Source: QHWT01 sp963755695 (lineage in GTDB: Bacteria > Acidobacteriota > Vicinamibacteria > Vicinamibacterales > 2-12-FULL-66-21). Taken from it: a stretch of DNA of 64,000 bases. A model generated the notes under the pieces. That model saw nothing but the letters and a program-made list of their open reading frames with translations, was not told the DNA's origin and ran no database searches. Every line of letters begins with the position of its first letter. Position 1 is the stretch's first letter. Where the stretch lies: contig CAVWLB010000010.1 of the NCBI GenBank assembly GCA_963755695.1, positions 868,001 to 932,000 on the forward strand, in the 5' to 3' direction. A program made the translations under genes and the position numbers. Below, piece after piece: positions 35,329 to 43,873 of this stretch.

Positions 35329-36700
35329 ATGAACATAGCGGTGCTGGGCGCGCAGTGGGGCGACGAGGGCAAGGGAAAGATCGTCGACCTGCTGACGCCG
35401 AACTTTTCGATCGTCGCGCGCTATCAGGGCGGCCACAACGCCGGGCACACGGTGTACGCGAACGGGCGCAAGTTCGTGCTGCGGCTGCTGCCGTCCGGCA
35501 TTCTGCACGACGGGCATCACCTGCGTCATCGGCAACGGCGTGGTCGTCGATCCGCAGGCGCTCTTCGCCGAGATCGACGAGCTGGCCGGCGGCGGGCATC
35601 GCGATCGGCGACCGGCTGGTCGTCAGCGACAAGGCGCACCTGATCCTGCCGTATCACCGCGAGCTGGATCTGCTGAGCGAGGCGCGCCGCGGCGAGCGCA
35701 AGATCGGGACGACGTCGCGCGGCATCGGGCCGGCCTACGAGGACAAGATCGCGCGGCGCGGCGTGCGCGTCGGCGACCTCGCGAACACCGAGCGCGCTCG
35801 CGCGAGCGCCGTCCGCCACAACGTCGACGCGCGCAACCGGATCATCGGCGACTCGGTGATGGACGCCGACCAGGTGCTGGCGGACCTGCGCGACGGCGTG
35901 GACAGCGGATGGCGCCGTGGGTCACCGACGTGTCGCTGTTCCTGGCGCGGGCGCGCGCGCGCAGGACGGTCGATCATGTTCGAGGGCGCGCAGGGCACGC
36001 TGCTCGACATCGATCACGGCACCTATCCGTACGTCACCTCGTCGAACGCGACCATCGGCGGCGTCTGCACCGGCCTCGGCGTGCCGCCGCGCGCGATCGA
36101 CGGCGTGCTCGGCGTCGCCAAGGCCTACACGACGCGCGTCGGCGAAGGGCCGCTGCCGACCGAGCTGACCGGCGAGATCGGCAACCGCCTGCGCGAGACC
36201 GGACAGGAGTTCGGCGCCGTGACCGGACGGCCGCGCCGCTGCGGCTGGTACGACGCCGTGGCGGTGCGCTACGCGGTGCGCGTCAACGGCCTCGACGCGC
36301 TCGCGCTGACCAAGCTCGACGTGCTCGACGGCATGCGACGAGCTGCAGATCTGCACCGTCCTATCGCTGCGACGGCGCCACGCTGACCGAGTTTCCCGGC
36401 GAGATCGCGCAGCTCGCCGCGTGCGAGCCGGTCTACGAGTCGATGCCCGGCTGGACGGCGCCGACCGCCGGCGTGCGGCGCTTCGCGGATCTGCCGAGGG
36501 ACGCGCAGCGCTACATCGCGCGGCTCGAGGAGCTGACCGGCGTGCCCGCCGCCGTCGTCTCGACCGGCTCGGCGCGCGAGGACACGATCATCCGCGACGA
36601 TTCCGTGGCGCGGCTGGCGGTGAGCTGGTTCGGCTCGGGCGGGGCTTCGGGCCTGAGGCTTCGGCTTCGGGACAGACGTCTGAAGCCTGACGCCTGCTAG
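35329..36700 (+). CDS. purA: Adenylosuccinate synthetase, several frameshifts
   Basis: The GTP-dependent enzyme joining IMP and aspartate in AMP synthesis. It begins MNIAVLGAQWGDEGKGKIVDLLTP with the catalytic Asp and P-loop-like GDEGKGK, then GGHNAGHTVYANG; further blocks are LILPYHRELDLLSE, IGTTSRGIGPAYEDKIARRGVR, IMFEGAQGTLLDIDHGTYPYVTSSN, YTTRVGEGPLPTEL and a C-terminal VSTGSAREDTII. Frame changes lie near 35515, 35590, 35910 and 36335. purA is normally essential, so errors in the consensus are the likely cause. The last 17 or so codons come from a repeat element (36642-36697), and the usual C-terminus would end shortly after DSVARLAVSWFGSG. Confidence 0.85.
36642..36697. repeat. CTTCGGG-type repeat inside the 3' end of purA
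   Basis: The segment GGCTTCGGGCCTGAGGCTTCGG followed by CTGAAGCCTGACGCCTG is related to the element after rnc (30661-30756). It lies in frame at the end of purA and supplies an Arg/Leu-rich tail not found in purA proteins elsewhere, to my knowledge, suggesting that the repeat displaced the original stop region. Confidence 0.55.
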
Positions 36701-37407
36701 GTTTGTTCGATCGCAGAAGTTCTCGATGGCCGCCGCGTCGCCGTCGGTGAACTCGACGCCGGCGCGGTACTGCGGCGCCTTCCCGGCGCCTTCGGCAGCT
36801 CGAACTTCGCCCAGGCGATCGCGCCGCGGAAGCGCATCATGAAGTCGTCGATCGGCAGCTGATGCGGACCTTCTGGTTCGGCCGCAGGACGGTGGGCGAG
36901 ATCACCTGCGCGCCGACGGTGGACAGATCGATCACCGCGGCGGGATTGCCATCGAGCTGCAGCTCGACGCCGTCGCGCACGCGGATACCGCGGGGCGCGG
37001 CGCGTGCCGTGCCAGTCGAGCGGATCGCGGCGCTTCCTCGGTGGCGACCGGCGCGCCGCGTCCGTGCGGCGCCGGCGGCCGAGCGACTGCGGCCGACGCG
37101 CGGCGGCGCTTCGACCGCGACGGCTTCACGACCTGGCGCGTGTAGTCGCCGGTGTGCGACATGACGCGCACTTCGGCGTGCGCCAGCTGCGGATCGCTCT
37201 TGATGCGGTTGATGAGCGCGGCGCCGCGCGGCGTGGCGGCGAAGAGGCGCTCGAGCACGACAGCGCCGGGCGATGCTCCATGATCGCCTGCAGCGCCTGG
37301 ATCGGTTCCGTGTCGGCGAACGTGAGGAGGTCGCCCTCGACCTTCACGCGCTCGCGCAGCGCGGGCATCAGATTCTGAGCAGCAATGACCAGCGCGGCCG
37401 CGGGCAT
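36697..37407 (-). CDS. PilZ domain protein with degenerate receiver-like N-terminus, frameshifted
   Basis: A protein of about 235 residues read from several frames. N-terminus: MPAAALVIAAQNLMPALRE, LTFADTEPIQALQAIMEHRP and LERLFAATPRGAALINRIKSDPQLAHAEVRVMSH, a receiver-like alpha/beta fold without phospho-acceptor. The C-terminal half, recovered by translating the minus strand around 37060-36720, reads RAPRHRL, DGNPAAVIDLSTVGAQVISPTVLRPNQKVR and FRGAIAWAKFELP, then YRAGVEFTDGDAAAIENFC, a PilZ (c-di-GMP-binding) domain. I recognise this two-part architecture from acidobacterial genomes. Indels prevent an exact end; a TAG at 36697-36699 would make it convergent with purA. Its start is only 15 bases from the divergent flavoprotein gene. 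Confidence 0.65.
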
Positions 37408-37422
37408 CCCGTCGAGTCTAGC

Positions 37423-38732
37423 ATGAGCCGAACCACGACGCCGACGTCATCGTCGCCGGCGCGGGTCCCGCGGGCGCCACCGCGGCGCTGCGTCTGGCGC
37501 GCGCAGGCATGCGCGTGCTGATCGTCGAACGCTTCGCGCTGCCGCGGCAGAAACCGTGCGGCGGCGGCATCAGCACGCGCGTGTTCGTCGCGCTTCCCGT
37601 GGCTGCCGGAAGCGCTCGCCGCGATTCCGCACGCTCCCGGTCTCGAGCCTCTATCTCGAAGGGCCGTCGGGCGATGTGTTCCGCATGCAGATCGGACGGG
37701 CCGGCGGTCGTCCTGATCCGCCGCATCGAGTTCGATCACCTGCTCGTGCAGCTGGCGGTCGAGGCCGGCGCGCGCGTGCTGGCGCCGGCCGCGGTCGCCC
37801 AGGCGCGACAGGACGCCGAGGGCGTGACGCTGACGCACGCGCGACGGACGCGAACTGCGCGCGCCGATGGTGATCGCCGCCGACGGCGTCAACAGCGTGA
37901 TCGCGCGGCGCCTCGGGATGAACCCCGGGTGGCCCGCGGCGCATCTGGCGCTCGACATGATGGAAGAGACGCCGGTCGCGGCGCTGCGCGACGGCCGAGC
38001 CCGAGACGCTGTCGGTGTTCTACGGCTACGGCGGCGCGCACGGCTACGCCTACATCTTCCCCAAGCGCGCGCACGTCAACGTCGGCATCGGCTACGTGCT
38101 GCCGTACTTCCGGGAACAGCGAGGACGGCGCCTTACACGATCTGCAGCAGCGGTTCGTCGGCGAGCTGCAGCGCGCGCGGCTTGATGGACGGCGAGTCGC
38201 GGCGGAGCACTTCACGCCGTTCCTGATCCCGATCGGCGGACCGCTGCGGCAGGACCGCGCGACGGCCGCGTGCTGCTGGCCGGCGACGCGGGCGGGTTCG
38301 TCAACGGCTATCTCGGCGGAGGGCATCTACTACGCGATGGTGACCGGCGACCTCGCGGCGGGCGCGATGCTCGAGTCACGTGCCGGCGAAGCGCGTGGTT
38401 CCCGCCGCGAGCGCGGCGCGCGCTACGTTCGCACCTGGAAGCGGGAGATCGGCGGCGAGCTGCGCGACTCGGTGCTCATTCAGAGATACCTGTTTCACAG
38501 TGCGCCGCGGATGGACGTGGTCGTGCGCGGCGCGCAGACGCGCGCCCCGAGTTCTCGCGGCTGCTCGTCGACTACGCGCAGCGGGCGCCTGTCGTATCGC
38601 GCGGCGCGGCGGCGTATGCTGTGGCACTTTCCCCGGCTGCTGCCGCGGCTGACATGGGTTGCGTTGCGCAGCAGGTCGCGGTACCGGTCGTCGGTCCAGC
38701 CGGTCACCGATTCGTCGATGCAGCATGGCTGA
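37423..38732 (+). CDS. Geranylgeranyl-reductase-family FAD-dependent oxidoreductase, many frameshifts
   Basis: A flavoprotein of about 430 residues of the GGR family, which reduces prenyl chains of lipids or quinones. The FAD motif DVIVAGAGPAGATAALRLARAG lies just after the start (about 37440-37510), followed by VLIVERFALPRQKPCGGGIS, with the conserved Cys and K-x-C-G-G-G typical of GGR; later blocks include MVIAADGVNSVIARRLGMNPG, YAYIFPKRAHVNVGIGY, LLAGDAGGFVNGYLGEG-like sequence with GIYYAMVTG, and a C-terminus ending RPEFSRLLVDYAQ and ALRSRSRYRSS. Numerous one-base shifts occur (about 37430, 37600, 37640, 37700, 37990 and later). Product and partner unknown. Confidence 0.7.
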
Positions 38733-38801
38733 ATCTCGGTCGGCCGGGAGTCCGGTCGGTGAGCGGCAACAAGCATTACCAAAGGGCTGCTGGGGTCAGT
38801 G

Positions 38802-39507
38802 ATGCGCCGTGCCGTACTGTTCGATCTCGACGATACCCTCTTCGATCATCATCGTTCCGCCCGGGCGGCGCTGTCCGCCGTTCACTCGCGGTTTGCCGGC
38901 GGTGTGGCGTTCGATGATTTCGAGCGCCATCACATTCATTATCTCGAAGAGATGCACATCGAAGTGCTGGCCGGCCGGGTGCCGCTGGACGAGGCGAGGC
39001 GGGAGCGGTTCCGGCGTGTCTTCGCGGCACTTGACCTGGCGATCGACGAGGACATGACCGATGCCGTCGCCAGCGCCTACCGCGATGGCTACATGATCGC
39101 GAGGCGCGCGATGGATGGTGCGGCGGCGCTCCTCGCCGAACTGCGGCCGCACGCGCGGGTTGCCATCGTCACCAACAATCTGCTCGAAGAGCAGCAGAAC
39201 AAGTTGGAGGTACTGCGGCCTCGCGCCGTTAGTCGACGCGCTGGTCGCCTCCGAGGCTGTCGGCGTCTCGAAGCCGGATCCTGCCATCTTCGAGATCGCG
39301 CTCGAACGAGTCGCGGTCTCGAGCGAGCACGCGCTGATGGTGGGGGACTCGTGGCAGGCGGACATTGCCGGGGCTCATGCCGCGGGCATTCGGGCCGTGT
39401 GGTTCAACCCGCAGCGGCTTCCGAGACCGCAGCCCTTCTACGAGGTCGAGGAGATTCACAGCCTGACACCGGCCCGGGTAATCGCAGCGCGTCTGCTTGG
39501 CCGATGA
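38802..39507 (+). CDS. HAD-superfamily hydrolase (one frameshift)
   Basis: A phosphatase of about 235 residues. Motif I is LFDLDDTLFDH (residues 6-16), the cap is helical, motif II is VAIVTNNLLEEQQNKLEVL, motif III Lys is in VSKPDPAIFEIALE and motif IV is HALMVGDSWQADIAGAHAAGIRAVWFN. The frame changes near 39220 (after KLEVL the protein resumes as GLAPLVDALVASEAVGVSKPDP). It resembles YjjG/REG-2-type nucleotidases. ATG 38802 is preferred to the GTG at 38799. The 3' end is followed by an inverted-repeat region. Confidence 0.82.
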
Positions 39508-39533
39508 CCCATGACTCTGGACTGATGTCTCAG

Positions 39534-39577
39534 GGCTCATGCTGGCTTATGGCTCTAGGCCACATGAGCCATGAGCC
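39534..39577. repeat. GGCTCAT / ATGAGCC inverted repeat
   Basis: GGCTCAT at 39534-39540 faces two tandem ATGAGCC copies (39564-39570, 39571-39577). Similar strings occur at 41197-41276 and 51898-51924, always in short intergenic spaces. The element lies between convergent genes and may act as a terminator or belong to a dispersed repeat family. Confidence 0.5.
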
Positions 39578-39579
39578 GC

Positions 39580-39924
39580 TCAGTTCGTCGACGTCGCTCG
39601 GTCGAGCTCAGTGACCGTGATGCGAAAATGCGACGCGTTCCAGATGACCTTGCCGTCACGAAGCAGCAACGCCTGAGGTGTTTCGTGACGCACGCCAAGC
39701 CGCTGAGCAGCCGCATCCGAGACCGGCCGATGCGTCTGGACGGTGATGATCTTGTAAGCGGTGTCGCCACCTGCTGCCTCGATGTGCGCGTGAAGCTCGT
39801 CGAGCGCCTCGCAGCTCACGCCGCAATGACGGCTGTGTTTGAACAACAGCACGGGGCGCTCGCGCGATTCCGTAATCGCCGCCTCGAGGTCGGTAACGTC
39901 GGCCAGGGGGATCAGTTGGGACAT
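39580..39924 (-). CDS. ytxJ: YtxJ-type monothiol bacilliredoxin
   Basis: A 114-residue thioredoxin-fold protein of the bacillithiol-associated YtxJ family. After MSQLIPLADVTDLEAAITES, strand and active site read VLLFKHSRHCGVSCEALDEL (C34 at the family position of the TCPIS-type motif, plus an extra C38), followed by ITVQTHRPVSDAAAQRLGV and the hallmark RHETPQALLLRDGKVIWNASHFRIT. Such proteins remove bacillithiol from S-thiolated proteins. The start at 39924 is the Met where homology begins. A YpdA homologue at 19.7 kb would belong to the same thiol system. Confidence 0.85.
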   Translation of the reverse strand: MSQLIPLADVTDLEAAITESRERPVLLFKHSRHCGVSCEALDELHAHIEAAGGDTAYKIITVQTHRPVSDAAAQRLGVRHETPQALLLRDGKVIWNASHFRITVTELDRATSTN

Positions 39925-39983
39925 TTTTGGGATAGAGAAATTGTAACAGTGGCACCCTCGATCCGTCGAGCGCGGCCGTTCAA

Positions 39984-40280
39984 TCAACCGGGCGCCTGAT
40001 GCGATCGCGTGTGAAATCCCGCAGCCTCGAGGTGTCGGTGAATGTCGGCGACGGCGGTCATGACCTCGACCGGCAGCGCCACCGGGCTGTGGGTGGCCCT
40101 CCGGTCGACGTTGTACATCCGGAAACGGATGCCTTCGAGGTGAAACGCAGCGATGGCGCGCGCGAGGTTCTCGGCTTCGTCGATCATCCGGGTCAGATGC
40201 TCGTGCGGGGGAAGCGCCCGGAGAGCGGCAATGAGATCGTTGACGCGGCGCTCGGCCGCCAGTCGATGCTCTGCAGACAT
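39984..40280 (-). CDS. Small hypothetical protein, 98 aa
   Basis: A protein without membrane segments. Start at 40280: MSAEHRLAAERRVNDLIAALRALPPHEHLTRMIDEAENLARAI, a helical N-terminal half, followed by FHLEGIRFRMYNVDRRATHSP and VEVMTAVADIHRHLEAAGFHT at the end. The two halves suggest a small helical bundle. The family is unknown to me; similar unnamed proteins occur in acidobacteria. It is divergent from the chlorite-dismutase-like gene with 153 bases between. Confidence 0.6.
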   Translation of the reverse strand: MSAEHRLAAERRVNDLIAALRALPPHEHLTRMIDEAENLARAIAAFHLEGIRFRMYNVDRRATHSPVALPVEVMTAVADIHRHLEAAGFHTRSHQAPG

Positions 40281-40433
40281 AACAGTCACAATTCTAATGG
40301 GGTGTCGCGTCGAAGTGTGCGGTCGGCCTGCGGTCGCGGATGCCGGCTCGAAGCAGCGCAAGCGATCTGGCAGAGAGACAGTGCCGGTGGCGCGAGGCGA
40401 CCCAAAAGCACGCCGTGCTGATACATTGAAGGC

Positions 40434-41204
40434 ATGACGGAAGATGTAGCGGGCACGGGGGAAGTCGCTCGCGGCCGCGCGCGACTGGAGCCGCCGGATC
40501 TCAGCGAAAAGGGCGGACTGAAGGGGGGCGTGCCCCAGCGCTCCGACGAGCGGCTGTTCATGCAACTCCTGGCCTTCGGCGATTGTGCAGACACGAGGGC
40601 GGTCGCACGTCACCTGCAAGCGGCGGAAATCGAGGGGGCGCTCTACGAAGACGTCAACGATCCGCGCGGCATTGCAGTCGTGACGCTGACGGTCGCGCCG
40701 GAAGCGTTCGTCACCCGCGTTCGCCCGGTAATCACGAGCGGTCCATTGGGGTCGCTGAAGTTCAAGCCCGACTACACGATGCTCGGCCGCACCTACTCGT
40801 TGGGCTACGAGCCGGATTTGCGGGATGCCCTCGTGGATCGGCCTCGGCGCACGGTGCTGAATCCGGCGTGGCCGTGGGCCATCTGGTACCCTTTGAGGCG
40901 GAACGGCCGGTTCGCCCAGTTGCCTGCCGATGAGCAGAGAACCATCCTCGCGGAGCACGGCTCGCTCGGCATGACGTTCGGCGCGGCTGACTACGCGCAC
41001 GACATCCGCCTCGCGTGTCACGGTCTGGATCGTGACGACAATGACTTCGTCATCGGCCTGATCGGCAAGGAACTGTTCCCCTTGTCGGCGCTCGTTCAGG
41101 TCATGCGGAAGACTCAACAGACGTCGCTGTATCTCGACCGCCTCGGTCCATTTTTCATCGGCCGAGCCATCTGGCAATCGGGCAATTCAGATCAACGCTC
41201 ATGA
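40434..41204 (+). CDS. Chlorite dismutase/HemQ family haem protein
   Basis: A 256-residue dimeric alpha/beta-barrel protein family member. The N-terminal 35 residues are low-complexity. The core has LFMQLLAFGDCADTRAVARHL and IAVVTLTVAPEAF in the first ferredoxin-like repeat, and NPAWPWAIWYPLRRNGRFAQLP, ILAEHGSLGMTFGAADY with the likely proximal haem ligand H175, DNDFVIGLIGKELFPLSALVQVMRKTQQTSLYL in the second. Members include coproheme decarboxylase HemQ (last step of haem synthesis in many non-proteobacteria) and chlorite dismutase. The missing consensus around the HemQ Tyr and the IGKELFPL sequence make HemQ function plausible but not certain. Confidence 0.82.
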   Translation: MTEDVAGTGEVARGRARLEPPDLSEKGGLKGGVPQRSDERLFMQLLAFGDCADTRAVARHLQAAEIEGALYEDVNDPRGIAVVTLTVAPEAFVTRVRPVITSGPLGSLKFKPDYTMLGRTYSLGYEPDLRDALVDRPRRTVLNPAWPWAIWYPLRRNGRFAQLPADEQRTILAEHGSLGMTFGAADYAHDIRLACHGLDRDDNDFVIGLIGKELFPLSALVQVMRKTQQTSLYLDRLGPFFIGRAIWQSGNSDQRS

Positions 41205-41290
41205 CTCGGGAGCGGAGCCTCGAGAGCCGGCATGAGGAGGCTCGATTCCGACTGGTCATGAGTCTTCGTCCTGAGCCCATTTCTTGCTTG
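41197..41290. repeat. Degenerate inverted repeat between chlorite-dismutase-like and aldo/keto reductase genes
   Basis: The 97-base gap contains GAGCCTCGAG facing GAGGAGGCTCG, and CTCATGACTCGG facing GGTCATGAGTC, so two nested imperfect dyads. It shares CATGA/GAGCC words with the elements at 39534 and 51898. Possible terminator of the upstream gene. Confidence 0.4.
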
Positions 41291-41301
41291 GGCGGTGAGA
41301 C

Positions 41302-42225
41302 ATGAGCATCCCACAACGTCCATTCGGCCGTCACACGGATCAGATGGTGTCGGCCCTCGCGCTCGGCGGGTATCACATCGGCGCGATCGATTCGGCACGG
41401 GAGGCGGTCCGGATCATCCAGGCCGCCGTCGACGAAGGCATCACCTTTCTGGACAACGCCTGGGAATACAACGAGCACGAGAGCGAGGAGCGTATGGGGC
41501 GCGCCATCGCTGGCCGGCGGGGCCGCGTCTTCCTGATGACCAAGGTGTGCACCCACGGCCGCGATGCGAAGGTCGCGATGCGGCAGCTCGAAGAATCACT
41601 GAAGCGGTTGCGCACGGATTATCTCGACCTGTGGCAGATCCACGAGTGCGTGTACTTCAACGAACCCGACCAGCACTTCGCTCGTGGCGGCGTCGTCGAA
41701 GCGCTCGAACGCGCGAAACGGGACGGAAAGGTTCGCTACGTTGGATTCACCGGCCACAAGCACCCGGAGATTCACCTCCACATGTTGTCGTTCGGGTATC
41801 CATTCGACAGCTGTCAGCTCCCGCTCAATTGCTTCGATGGCTCGTTTCACAGCTTCGAACAGCGCGTGCTGCCCGAGTTGCGGCGTCAGCAAATTGCGGT
41901 GCTGGGCATGAAGAGTCTGGGTGGAAAGGGTGATGCCGTGAAGCGTCGCGCGGTTCGTGTCGAAGATGCGCTCCGTTACGCGATGAGCCTGCCGGTGACG
42001 ACGACCGTCAGCGGCATCGATTCGATGCAGGTGTTGAAGCAGAACGTCCGCATCGCCACGAACTTCAAACCCATGACCGCCGAACAGATGAAGCGGTTGC
42101 GCAATCGTGTCTCGTCCTTCGCGGCCGACGGACGGTTCGAGCTATACAAGACGTCTGCCCTGCACGACGGCGATGAAGGTCGGTCGCAGCACGGTTTTCC
42201 GTCGCCCGACGCAATGGCGGGATAG
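41302..42225 (+). CDS. Aldo/keto reductase
   Basis: A 307-residue TIM-barrel reductase with catalytic D51 and Y56 (FLDNAWEYNEHES), K81 (LMTKV) and H114 (WQIHECV). The N-terminal half is standard AKR (YHIGAIDSAREAVRIIQAA); the C-terminal half has LGMKSLGGKGDAVKR and TTTVSGIDSMQVLKQNV, typical of the predicted-oxidoreductase subgroup found beside ferredoxin-like proteins in other genomes, though here no Fe-S domain is attached. A GGTGAG sits six bases ahead of the ATG. It is unlike the AKR at 12.9 kb except in the catalytic core. Substrate unknown. Confidence 0.9.
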   Translation: MSIPQRPFGRHTDQMVSALALGGYHIGAIDSAREAVRIIQAAVDEGITFLDNAWEYNEHESEERMGRAIAGRRGRVFLMTKVCTHGRDAKVAMRQLEESLKRLRTDYLDLWQIHECVYFNEPDQHFARGGVVEALERAKRDGKVRYVGFTGHKHPEIHLHMLSFGYPFDSCQLPLNCFDGSFHSFEQRVLPELRRQQIAVLGMKSLGGKGDAVKRRAVRVEDALRYAMSLPVTTTVSGIDSMQVLKQNVRIATNFKPMTAEQMKRLRNRVSSFAADGRFELYKTSALHDGDEGRSQHGFPSPDAMAG

Positions 42226-42315
42226 ATCGCCTCGAATGGCGCGATCGAATAGCTCTTGAATCGCTGCACGTCCGCGTTCCTGCGATCCGACGGGTGCTTC
42301 CCGTCGTCAACGGGT

Positions 42316-42615
42316 CTACGCGCGGCCGCGCAGCTTTGCGAACCACCAGCGCAGACCGACCATCAGGAATCGCGGATCCTTGAAGAACTCGGGTGGCTTT
42401 CCCTCGAAGGCGTGACCGACGAACTGGCAAATCCAGCCGACCACGAAGAGCGTCAGCGGGATTGGCCAGATAGGCGGGACGAACCAGGCCGCCGCGAACA
42501 GCGGAAGCGAGAGAGCGATCATCGGAATGCCAGCCGTGTGCAGCAGCCGGTTCACCGGATGTGTGTGGCTGGCTCCGTACTGCGTAATCCATTCCTCGGC
42601 CGTGCGTCGCTTCAT
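42316..42615 (-). CDS. Mpo1-like (DUF962) membrane protein
   Basis: A 99-residue membrane protein. The start at 42615 has a strong GGAGGG ribosome binding site; the longer in-frame reading runs into an REP-like repeat and is rejected. It contains EWITQYGASHTHPVNRLLHTAGIP with H17, H19 and H26, two membrane helices (MIALSLPLFAAAWFVPPI and IPLTLFVVGWICQFVGHA) and H68 in GHAFEGKPPEFF. The yeast relative Mpo1 is an Fe-dependent dioxygenase acting on 2-hydroxy fatty acids in alpha-oxidation; bacterial members probably act on lipids too. Conserved histidines are complete. Confidence 0.85.
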   Translation of the reverse strand: MKRRTAEEWITQYGASHTHPVNRLLHTAGIPMIALSLPLFAAAWFVPPIWPIPLTLFVVGWICQFVGHAFEGKPPEFFKDPRFLMVGLRWWFAKLRGRA

Positions 42616-42644
42616 GAGACCCTCCGCTAATGCGCGGGAGCTTG

Positions 42645-42698
42645 TTGGGGTCAGACCCCGATTGTCCATCAAACCTGAAAGATTGGGGTCTGACCCCA
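42645..42698. repeat. REP-like pair GGGGTCAGACCCC / GGGGTCTGACCCC
   Basis: Two palindromic 13-mers, each GGGGTC-N-GACCCC, lie in opposite orientation (TTGGGGTCAGACCCC from 42645, TTGGGGTCTGACCCCA from 42683) separated by about 24 bases. Each unit folds by itself and the two pair with each other. This word is one I have met repeatedly as an intergenic repeat in bacterial genomes, often near REP-associated transposases; none is present in this window. It lies upstream of the Mpo1-like gene. Confidence 0.75.
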
Positions 42699-42820
42699 GC
42701 CGACGGTCCAGACCGAGACGCAGATGGACATCCGTGCCCGCAGGGCGCGAAGTGTGAGATGAAATAGACGCCAGTCAGATCGGTTCACGACTGCGGCTCA
42801 TGACGGCCCGCGCGGCACAA

Positions 42821-43726
42821 TCACGAGCCCGGAGTCTCTTCTCGCGACTCCCCGCGCTCCTCCGAGCGCTCGTCCCAGACGTTGGATTCCGCGATGGCGC
42901 GGATGGCAGGAAGACTCCGCGCCTGCCGGATCAACTCGCCGCGAGGATCGGAGAATCCCCACTCCCGAACGTCGATCGCAAAACTGAACCGCGAGATCAG
43001 CGTGCCCCGCGTGACATCGGCGTCTTCGTCGTCATGCGCCGTGTCCGTACGCGCCTGCTCGAGCAGCCGTTCCATCACCCACGCGGGCACGTTACTGCGA
43101 TAGCCGGGGTACACGTAACTGAAGGTCTGAAGCTGCGCGAGCAGCAACGGCCAGTGTGGCCCAACTCGGCCCATGAGACGTTCCCAGTCCAGGACGTCGC
43201 CGACGCACAGCAGCAGATGAAGGATGTCGGCCACGTCGTGTCGATGCCGCTCGCTGATGAACAATCGATGCCAGATGAGCTCTTCCGCCGGCGCGATCCG
43301 CACCTGCTGCGCGGCGAGGACTCCCGGACGACTGTGAAGCAGCCAGCCCTCATCGATCATTGCGACGCCATTGCCCATGCCGTAGATCAAATCGACGAAT
43401 CGCTCGCCGGCGACCGCCTTCGCCAGCCAGTGCAGGTCTTCGAGCCGCATCTTGAAGCCGGCCGCGCCAAGCGCACGCGCGGCATCGATGACCACCGACG
43501 GCTGGACGAAGAGGTCCAGATCCTTGGTTTGCCGATAGATGCCGGTGTGTTCGTAAATCGCGTAGGCGCCGGCCACGACGTAGGGGACGCTGGCGTCGTT
43601 CAGCGCCTGCAGCGCCCGGCGGTAGACCTCGCGCTCTTCTTGAGGGATCCAGAAGTCGCCGTGCGTGAGCGATTTCCGCTCTTCCGGAGACAGCCGTCTT
43701 GGATGGCGTCCTCGAATGGTGGGCAC
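42821..43726 (-). CDS. Nucleotidyltransferase-fold protein (AbiEii/MNT-like)
   Basis: A 301-residue protein. The N-terminal third holds a minimal nucleotidyltransferase core: ALNDASVPYVVAGAYAIYEHTGIYRQTKDLDLFV, where the D-L-D acidic pair (about residue 69-71) would bind metal and the A-G-A-Y replaces the usual G-G-x-A. The middle part (FVDLIYGMGNGVAMIDEGWL, PAEELIWHRLFISERHRHDVADILHLL) matches AbiEii-type toxins and cytosolic nucleotidyltransferases that modify tRNA or other substrates. No antitoxin gene partners it; its role as a toxin is not supported by context. The C-terminus is charged and disordered (DERSEERGESREE). Confidence 0.75.
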   Translation of the reverse strand: MPTIRGRHPRRLSPEERKSLTHGDFWIPQEEREVYRRALQALNDASVPYVVAGAYAIYEHTGIYRQTKDLDLFVQPSVVIDAARALGAAGFKMRLEDLHWLAKAVAGERFVDLIYGMGNGVAMIDEGWLLHSRPGVLAAQQVRIAPAEELIWHRLFISERHRHDVADILHLLLCVGDVLDWERLMGRVGPHWPLLLAQLQTFSYVYPGYRSNVPAWVMERLLEQARTDTAHDDEDADVTRGTLISRFSFAIDVREWGFSDPRGELIRQARSLPAIRAIAESNVWDERSEERGESREETPGS

Positions 43727-43873
43727 GCAGATTCTCTCCGGCGCAGGTTCAGCAACTCGCGGGCCAAGAGCGCGTTTCCCGACAGGAGCTCAGGCTGCAG
43801 GCCCCTGGCGTCGACCGATCGTGCATCCCCCATCGGGCGGCACGCAGTGCCATAGTAGTAAACCAAGTCACTC

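Noticed and set aside
42821..43726. Type IV toxin-antitoxin system (AbiE-like)
   Set aside because: The protein has the nucleotidyltransferase-like fold but there is no AbiEi-type antitoxin or small partner gene beside it.
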